IMG/VR virus record: IMGVR_UViG_3300005647_000023
Span: 1 to 21,720 of that record
DNA from: a virus
DNA length: 21,720 nt
Reading direction: 5' to 3' (one strand)
Both the position numbers and the translations under genes were made by a program. The notes beneath the pieces were generated by a model. The model did no database searches. It was not told the DNA's origin and worked only from the letters and a program-made list of their open reading frames with translations. Of the stretch, positions 16,660 to 21,720 are shown in pieces (positions within the stretch are counted from its first letter, which is position 1; the number at the start of each line of letters is the position of its first letter).

Positions 16660-17185
16660 ATTAGTTTTCAATCTTGGAGACAAAGTAGTAAAGTTTACAG
16701 TTCAAAATTTCGATAAGAATGTAGAGATTGATAAACTTTTAAAGATAGATTATGGTAATTTAGTAGCTGAATTAGTCACATTTCCAGTAGTAGTAAACAA
16801 ATTAGGTTTATTGGCAGCAGAGATGGATAATGAAGTACAAATGGCTAAATTAAATTTATCTGTTACAGAAGCAAAATTAAAGGATAAGATACGTAAGCAA
16901 TTAACATTTTCTGATGATAAAGGTAAACGTAAAACACCTACTATATCAGAAGTGGATGATGCTTTGACCAGAAATAAGTTATGGATAAAAAAGAAGTCTG
17001 CTTACATAACTACTATGAAAGAGAAAGAGTACATGTACTCTATATATGAATCAGCTAAAGATAAGTCAAGAAAATTAGACAAACTTAGCCTTACTTTAAG
17101 AGCTGGAGATATTGATACTGATTTAATACAAAAGCAGTTGAATAATGTATATTTTAAAATCAAAGATGGTTTTATAAAAGATTAA
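16643..17185 (+). CDS. Hypothetical helical protein, possible UvsY-like recombination mediator
   Basis: A 180-residue, mostly helical, basic protein with a beta-like start (KLVFNLGDKVVKFTVQNFDK). The middle is a long helix (LLAAEMDNEVQMAKLNLSVTEAKL), followed by a PTISEVDDALTRN turn and a second long helix ending with LDKLSLTLRAG. This helix-turn-helix layout is like that of UvsY-type proteins, which load UvsX onto ssDNA covered by SSB. The gene stands directly upstream of the SSB and UvsX genes, as would suit such a job. The identity is inference from layout and context; no diagnostic motif was found. It overlaps the previous gene by 17 bases and is followed by 40 bases of A/T-rich leader. 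Confidence 0.55.
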   Translation: MAKKSKLVFNLGDKVVKFTVQNFDKNVEIDKLLKIDYGNLVAELVTFPVVVNKLGLLAAEMDNEVQMAKLNLSVTEAKLKDKIRKQLTFSDDKGKRKTPTISEVDDALTRNKLWIKKKSAYITTMKEKEYMYSIYESAKDKSRKLDKLSLTLRAGDIDTDLIQKQLNNVYFKIKDGFIKD

Positions 17186-17225
17186 AAACATAGTTAATAT
17201 TACTAATAATTCAATACCGATAAAC

Positions 17226-18416
17226 ATGTCAAATTTACGTAAGAAATACGCAAAAAAGGTCACTAAGCTAAAAGACCTTGAAGAAAAAAATAGTCAAGAC
17301 GATGCTAACATAGGTTATTCTGGAGGTAGCGACTACCTTGAAATAACAGATGGTAAGACTAACAAATTTAGATTATTTCCAGCTCACGATGGTCCAGACT
17401 TCTTTAAATTAAGAAAAAGATATTGGGTTACCATTAATGGGGATGATGGAGATGCTAAAAGAACTGTATTAGATGCTAGAGTTCATGGTGGAGCAAAAAG
17501 AGACATAATCGATGAGTATGTTAAATTTGCTAAAAAGAATGTTAAGGATAATGATATATTATCTAAAATAACTCATTGGAAAGATGGCTTAACTGCAGAA
17601 CATTCTTGGATAGCTTATGCTGTTAAATTAACTAAAAAAGAACGTGAATTTGGTTTACTATCTTTTAAAAAGACAGTAAGAGATGCTATAAATAAAGCCA
17701 TATTTATAGAGTCAGATGATGAGCCGATAGAAGTTGATCCATTTACTCATCCAGACGATGGTTTACCTTTACTTGTAAAATATAATAGTAAACCTAACAA
17801 GAAAAAAGGTGAAGACTATTATGATGTTCAAATAGGTCGTAGAGCTGTAGAATTAACAGATGAAGAACTTGAGAAGCACGATGCAGCTAAGTCTTTAGAT
17901 GAATTGTTCGACAATGTATATACTGTAAAAGATTTTGAGCTTGCATTAGATGCGCTTGAGAAATTTGATATAGATAATGAAGTTGATATCTTTGAAGACG
18001 ATAGATGGTTAGAGTTAGTTCAAGAAATTAGAGATTTGTTAGGTGACGATGAAGACGATGAAGATGAAGAGCCTAAGAAAAAATCTAAAAAGAAGTCTAA
18101 AAAAGTCCAAGAAGATGAAGATGAAGATGAAGACGAGGACGATGAGGATGAGGACGAGGACGATGAGGATGAGGACGATGAGGATGAGGATGAGGATGAG
18201 GATGAGGATGAGGATGAGGATGAGGATGAGGATGAGGATGATGAAGATGAAGACGATGAAGACGATGAAGACGATGAAGACGATGAGCCTGCTTCAAAAA
18301 AGAAGTCTAAGAAATCTAAAGACAAAAAGAAGTCTAAAGATAAGAAATCTAAAGACAAAAAGAAGTCTAAGATGTCTGTTGATGACATAAGAACAAGACT
18401 ACGTAAAAAGAAATAG
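17226..18416 (+). CDS. gp32-like single-stranded DNA-binding protein with long charged tail
   Basis: A 396-residue protein. The first 270 residues look like the phage ssDNA-binding family: a basic start, an OB-fold-like core with NKFRLFPAHDGP (46-57), an aromatic/basic KLRKRYWV strand (61-68), and VDPFTHPDDGLPL (170-182) followed by a DYYDVQIG strand. It should coat ssDNA at forks and recombination intermediates and recruit helicase, polymerase and UvsX. An acidic C-terminal tail is typical of SSBs, but here it is extreme: 59 Asp/Glu in a row (296-354), bracketed by Lys-rich segments (EEPKKKSKKKSKK before; EPASKKKSKKSK after) and ending in a basic RTRLRKKK. Ordinary SSBs end acidic, so the basic terminus is odd. 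Its stop is TAG, the only one seen. A hairpin follows 26 bases later. Confidence 0.8.
   Translation: MSNLRKKYAKKVTKLKDLEEKNSQDDANIGYSGGSDYLEITDGKTNKFRLFPAHDGPDFFKLRKRYWVTINGDDGDAKRTVLDARVHGGAKRDIIDEYVKFAKKNVKDNDILSKITHWKDGLTAEHSWIAYAVKLTKKEREFGLLSFKKTVRDAINKAIFIESDDEPIEVDPFTHPDDGLPLLVKYNSKPNKKKGEDYYDVQIGRRAVELTDEELEKHDAAKSLDELFDNVYTVKDFELALDALEKFDIDNEVDIFEDDRWLELVQEIRDLLGDDEDDEDEEPKKKSKKKSKKVQEDEDEDEDEDDEDEDEDDEDEDDEDEDEDEDEDEDEDEDEDEDDEDEDDEDDEDDEDDEPASKKKSKKSKDKKKSKDKKSKDKKKSKMSVDDIRTRLRKKK
18111..18287 (+). repeat. Asp/Glu-coding repeat with a perfect (GATGAG)10 tract
   Basis: 177 bases encode 59 consecutive Asp/Glu residues. Inside it, 18177-18236 is ten exact copies of the hexamer GATGAG, a true microsatellite, flanked by GATGAGGAC and GATGAAGAC variants. 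Copy number can change by slippage in steps of two residues without breaking the frame. Confidence 0.92.
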
Positions 18417-18442
18417 GATTTTCTATTGTTTGTAGTTAATAT

Positions 18443-18474
18443 AAAGGGTATGTGATTAATTTTGCATACCCTTT
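18443..18474 (+). terminator. Hairpin after the SSB gene (terminator or processing site)
   Basis: A perfect 10-bp stem AAAGGGTATG / CATACCCTTT (18443-18452 with 18465-18474) has a 12-base loop. It is not followed by a run of T beyond the CCCTTT of the stem itself, so termination may be partial; an mRNA end-protecting or processing hairpin is an alternative. It lies between the SSB and UvsX genes and would let the SSB be made at a different level. The loop holds TAATTTTG, which fits the Bacteroidota -7 element TAnnTTTG. Confidence 0.65.
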
Positions 18475-18501
18475 CAGAGTTAAATATAAAAATATAAACT
18501 G

Positions 18502-19587
18502 ATGAGCATAATTGATAAAATTGTAAAGAAATTTAATAATGAAGATATAATTAAATTTTCTGATAAAGACAACTTCAAAGAAATGAAGTCTTGGTGTGGA
18601 ACCAATATACCACAGCTTGAGTATAATTTAGGAACTTTAGGTTTGCCGACTGGTATAATAGAGATAGCAGGAGTTTCTAAGTCTGGAAAAACCACTCTTG
18701 GTCTTGAGTCTATGGCTAACTTTCTAAGACAAGACGAAAATGGTATAGCAGTCATTCTTTCATCTGAGAATAGAGATAATAAAGAATATGCTGCCAAATT
18801 AGGAATAGATACTGACAAAGTGATCATATTGAAGATACGTTATGTGGAAGATATGTTCATGAAAGTAAAGAAGATTATACAGGACGTTGAGGATATTTTT
18901 GAGATTGAAAAACTTGGTGAACCTAAATTCTTTTTCATGTGGGATAGTTTAGGAGCAACGCTATCTAAAGCCGAGTTAGACACTATGGAACACAATACAG
19001 CTGAGATGGGGAAAGCTGCCATAAAAGGTAATGATATACCAAAATCTAAATACAAACATGCTCAGATGGGTGCTTTTGCTAAACAAGCTAAAATGTTTAG
19101 TAAATTTCTATTAGGTGAAATGTATGATAAAACTATACATTTTATAATACTTAATCACGTCTATAATAAAATGGACGGACGTGGTGGTAAAAAATCTGGA
19201 GGTGGAGAATGGGTTGAATATATGCCTACTATTAGATTAAGAATGGCAGTTGTAGGTCATGAAAAGATAGATGATGTAGAAGTCCTACAATATTCTGAAG
19301 TTAAGGTAGTTAAAAACGATTTTGGCTCAAGACGTAAGACAAAAGTAGAAATACTATTAGGTAAGGGATTTGTATTAAATGCTGATGATATAGCATTCGC
19401 TGTAGAAGAGGGTATAATCACAAAGCCATCTGCATCTAAATGGTCATTTATGAAAGGTAAGCTCACTTGGAACTCAAAAAGAACCTTTTACCAGTTGTAC
19501 TACGATAATAATAAATACTTAATTTTATTACATAAAAAAGTAGCTAAGGCTAGACATGAACAAGTTTTAAGTGAAAGAGAGTCATAA
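18502..19587 (+). CDS. uvsX: UvsX/RecA-like strand-exchange recombinase
   Basis: A 361-residue RecA-family protein that should form filaments on ssDNA and drive strand invasion. Visible are Walker A GVSKSGKTT (57-65), a catalytic Glu in ILSSENRD (E89) followed by AAKLGIDTDKVII as in RecA, Walker B FFFMWDS (143-149) and the L2-like GGKKSGGGEWVEYMPTIRLRM (228-248). Length is near T4 UvsX (391). The start follows a short A/T leader, 28 bases after the hairpin. Downstream of the core, a C-terminal 80 residues includes a KPSASKWSFMKGK segment of unknown role. Neighbours SSB, SbcD and SbcC place it in the recombination-dependent replication set. Confidence 0.9.
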   Translation: MSIIDKIVKKFNNEDIIKFSDKDNFKEMKSWCGTNIPQLEYNLGTLGLPTGIIEIAGVSKSGKTTLGLESMANFLRQDENGIAVILSSENRDNKEYAAKLGIDTDKVIILKIRYVEDMFMKVKKIIQDVEDIFEIEKLGEPKFFFMWDSLGATLSKAELDTMEHNTAEMGKAAIKGNDIPKSKYKHAQMGAFAKQAKMFSKFLLGEMYDKTIHFIILNHVYNKMDGRGGKKSGGGEWVEYMPTIRLRMAVVGHEKIDDVEVLQYSEVKVVKNDFGSRRKTKVEILLGKGFVLNADDIAFAVEEGIITKPSASKWSFMKGKLTWNSKRTFYQLYYDNNKYLILLHKKVAKARHEQVLSERES

Positions 19588-19588
19588 T

Positions 19589-20623
19589 ATGAGTAAGATA
19601 AAACCAATAGCAGTATTCTTAACAGATACGCACCTAAAAAAAGATAATCTTGATCTTGTATATAATATATTTAAGCAAGCAATAGAATTAGCTGAAAATT
19701 TAGGTGTAGATAAGGTATATCATGGTGGAGACTTCTTTACTAATCGTATTGCTCAGAATTTGCAAACACTTCTTACGTTTTCAAAAATACTGAAATTGTT
19801 TAAAAAGCGAGGTATTGAACTCATTGGTATTCCAGGCAATCATGATAAAACAAATCAGAATAGTGAAGATAGTTATCTTGATATATTTTATAACTACTCT
19901 AATTTTACAATAGTTAGAGATGTTCATGTAGAAGTTGAAAAAGATGTTTCTATTGGTTTTTTACCTTATTTTACTGGTTCTTATTTAGAACGCTTAAAAA
20001 AACTTAAAAGTCAGACTAAGCGACTAAAAACTGGTAAAAACATATTGATAACTCATAAGGCTTTTAATGGAGTTCGTAATAATGATGGTTCATTAGTAGA
20101 AGATGGAGTAAGAGTTAAAGATGTATCATTTTGGGATACTGTAATGGTAGGTCATTATCACGATGCGTCTGAATTAGGTAAAAACATAATTTATACAGGT
20201 TCAGCATATCAAAGTAATTATGGAGAAAATATAGAAGACAAAGGATTTACTGTTATAATGTCTGATGGATCACTTGAATTTGAACAATCTGTTTTTCCAA
20301 AATATGTAAAAGTTAAACTTGATATATCAGACGATATAGAAAGTGAAATAGAAATGCATGATGTAGAAACAAATAATGTAAGGTTTGTATTTACAGGTGA
20401 TAAGTCTGATATATCAAAAGTAGATAGGTCAAAGTTAGATGAATTAGGAATAGATTGTAAGTTTGAACTCAACGATGTAAATGAAGAGATACTAAAAGTT
20501 GAACAAGGAGATTTTTCTGTAATGTCAAGAAAAACAATAGTAAAACATTTCAGTGATTATTGTAATATACAAGAAATTCCTAAAAAGATGAAATCTAAAG
20601 GACTTAAAGTATTGATGAGATGA
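19589..20623 (+). CDS. sbcD: SbcD/Mre11-like nuclease subunit (gp47)
   Basis: A 344-residue calcineurin-like phosphoesterase, the nuclease half of an Mre11-Rad50 complex that resects DNA ends for UvsX. Motifs: LTDTHL (D13, H15), HGGDFF (D48), PGNHD (N84, H85), ITHK (H156) and GHYH (H189, H191), giving the full metal-ligand set. Length matches T4 gp47 (339). I chose the ATG at 19589, one base after the UvsX stop; an upstream in-frame GTG at 19571 would add six residues but would begin inside the UvsX gene. It ends with an ATGA overlap with the next small gene. The ATPase partner begins 360 bases further on. Confidence 0.92.
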   Translation: MSKIKPIAVFLTDTHLKKDNLDLVYNIFKQAIELAENLGVDKVYHGGDFFTNRIAQNLQTLLTFSKILKLFKKRGIELIGIPGNHDKTNQNSEDSYLDIFYNYSNFTIVRDVHVEVEKDVSIGFLPYFTGSYLERLKKLKSQTKRLKTGKNILITHKAFNGVRNNDGSLVEDGVRVKDVSFWDTVMVGHYHDASELGKNIIYTGSAYQSNYGENIEDKGFTVIMSDGSLEFEQSVFPKYVKVKLDISDDIESEIEMHDVETNNVRFVFTGDKSDISKVDRSKLDELGIDCKFELNDVNEEILKVEQGDFSVMSRKTIVKHFSDYCNIQEIPKKMKSKGLKVLMR

Positions 20624-21006
20624 TTGTAAAAGCGTTTGGTAAATATATATTAAAAAACAATAGCTATTTTATAAGAATAAACAGTAAGCGTAAATTCAGA
20701 TTCAAAAAAATATTCGGTAAGAAGTTAAGAATTGAAGAAAATTTAGACTTATTTATGCACAAAGTCACCTTAAAAGGTAAGACTTTCTATACAGTAAGTG
20801 AAGCTACTTCAGGTTGTAGAGTTGCAAAACTACATAAAAATCCTAAGAAAGCGATAGACAAAGCTAAGTCTATAATTGAAAAATATGGTGAGTCTTCTAT
20901 CATGAATAGAGCGAATAGGCAAATAAAATCTTCTAGCCTTTCACCCAGATACGGTTTTATAGTTAATCCAACAAGACAAAAAAGATGTGGCAACCTAAGA
21001 AAATAA
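20620..21006 (+). CDS. Small basic protein between SbcD and SbcC
   Basis: A 128-residue, strongly basic protein (many Lys/Arg) I do not recognise. It overlaps SbcD at the start (ATGA) and the SbcC start by 22 bases at the end, so it is translationally coupled to both. A central YTVSEATSGCRVAKLHKNPKKAIDKAKSII stretch (77-106) looks like a beta turn then a helix, a pattern found in small phage proteins that wrap nucleic acid or serve as accessory factors. Position suggests an accessory factor of the SbcCD-like complex, but nothing else supports this. Confidence 0.65.
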   Translation: MIVKAFGKYILKNNSYFIRINSKRKFRFKKIFGKKLRIEENLDLFMHKVTLKGKTFYTVSEATSGCRVAKLHKNPKKAIDKAKSIIEKYGESSIMNRANRQIKSSSLSPRYGFIVNPTRQKRCGNLRK

Positions 21007-21720
21007 TACTACATAATTTAATGACACATATAGAAACTGAATATGAGTTTCAACAAAATAGATGTGTTATGATATTTGGTAGAAATCTATCAGATGCTGG
21101 TACAGATAGTAATGGTACTGGAAAATCTACTATACTTGAAGCTATATCTATAGCAGTAACAGGACAAACAAATAGAGATGTAAATAAAGATGAATTTATT
21201 AATGATGATTCAGATGATTGTTATGTTCAATTCGATTTAGAAAATAATCTTGGAAATGTAAACAAATTATCTTTAAGAAGATGGTTCCATCGTAAAAAAT
21301 CTTCTAAAATAGAAATTTGGGAAAATGACGTACTGAATGAAGAGATGACTTCTGTTAATGAAGCTAATAAGCGAATATATGAATTGATAGGATTGACAAA
21401 AGAAGATTTGCTACATTTCTTCATAATAGGTCAAGACACTAATTATTCATTCTTGACTGCTGGAGATACTGAGAAAAAAGACATTATATCCAGATTTTCA
21501 AACATAGATTTTATCAATGATAAAATAGATGAATTAAAGTCTAATAAAAAAGATTTAGAAAGCGAAATAGATGAATTGGATAAGGATATACAGAAATTGG
21601 ATAATAAAAATGAATTTCTGTTAGAGCAAAAAGAAGACCTTGAAGAAAATTTCGAGAATGAAAAATTACAACGCATAAAAAAACTAAAAACTAAATTATC
21701 TAAGCAAAAGAAATTAAAGA
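20985..21720 (+). CDS. sbcC: SbcC/Rad50-like ATPase (gp46), 5' part
   Basis: The first 245 residues of an SMC-like ATPase, the partner of the SbcD-like nuclease; the frame runs off the window end. It starts at an ATG inside the end of the small basic gene (MWQPKKIILHN). The N-terminal ATPase lobe has the Walker A end NGTGKST (43-49), ILEAI after it, a Q-loop FIIGQD (Q150), and a coiled coil from about residue 180. Compared with T4 gp46 (a GRNGGGKST type P-loop), residues 32-34 (GRN) are separated from NGTGKST by eight residues (LSDAGTDS), so the first glycine of the usual loop is replaced by Asp at its normal distance. Function follows from the family and the neighbouring gp47-like gene. Confidence 0.88.
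   Translation, partial: MWQPKKIILHNLMTHIETEYEFQQNRCVMIFGRNLSDAGTDSNGTGKSTILEAISIAVTGQTNRDVNKDEFINDDSDDCYVQFDLENNLGNVNKLSLRRWFHRKKSSKIEIWENDVLNEEMTSVNEANKRIYELIGLTKEDLLHFFIIGQDTNYSFLTAGDTEKKDIISRFSNIDFINDKIDELKSNKKDLESEIDELDKDIQKLDNKNEFLLEQKEDLEENFENEKLQRIKKLKTKLSKQKKLK

Noticed and set aside
18414-18453. TAG as a recoded sense codon, as in some gut phages
   Set aside because: Read-through would add 12 codons running into the hairpin. No in-frame TAG occurs inside any confident gene and every other stop is normal.
19571-19588. GTG start for SbcD six codons upstream
   Set aside because: The ATG at 19589 directly after the UvsX stop is the better start and the family homology begins just after it.

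Overview
The window is a contiguous piece of an AT-rich, T4-like (large tailed) phage genome. Every gene reads rightward on the + strand, genes are packed with overlaps of a few bases, and both ends are cut (a 3' gene remnant at 1-42 and an open SbcC-like gene at 20985-21720). Most start codons are preceded by A/T-rich leaders without a Shine-Dalgarno sequence, and TAA is the stop in nearly every gene. Both traits fit a phage of Bacteroidota (Bacteroidetes) hosts. That host assignment is an inference, not proven here.

Layout. (1) 1-3019 is the end of a structural block: a gene remnant, an 814-residue tail fibre/baseplate protein with a T4 gp12-like HxH collar tip, and a small unknown protein. 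A clear terminator follows at 3052-3087. (2) 3088-3340 is a non-coding stretch that is locally GC-rich and full of inverted repeats; it looks like a structured 5' leader, a regulatory site or an origin-like element. (3) 3341-8755 is a first replication block: UvsW-like SF2 helicase, a Cys-cluster protein, a KilAC (antirepressor C-terminal) protein, a DnaB/gp41-like replicative helicase, a zinc-ribbon/TOPRIM primase and a small unknown. (4) 8893-10867 holds a small unknown, a gp55-like sigma factor and a protein with a 58-residue Asp/Glu run and Lys-rich segments, closed by a terminator at 10889-10920. (5) 10971-17185 combines nucleotide metabolism and synthesis: a C-terminally extended thymidylate synthase, a bacterial-type DNA polymerase III alpha subunit (DnaE), a YfbR-like HD nucleotidase, a DUF3310-like small protein and a possible recombination mediator. 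(6) 17226-21720 is the recombination block: a gp32-like ssDNA-binding protein with a second Asp/Glu-Lys tail, UvsX/RecA, SbcD/gp47, a small unknown, and the start of SbcC/gp46.

Together the genes supply most of a T4-style replication-recombination machine (helicase, primase, SSB, strand exchange, Mre11-Rad50 pair, late-type sigma). The only polymerase seen is a C-family DnaE with a degenerate PHP domain and a novel N-terminal extension. The most interesting signals are this hybrid replisome, the matching charged tails on two genes 7 kb apart, and the structured intergenic region at 3167-3318. No clamp, clamp loader, ligase, tRNA, CRISPR or mobile element was found in the window.
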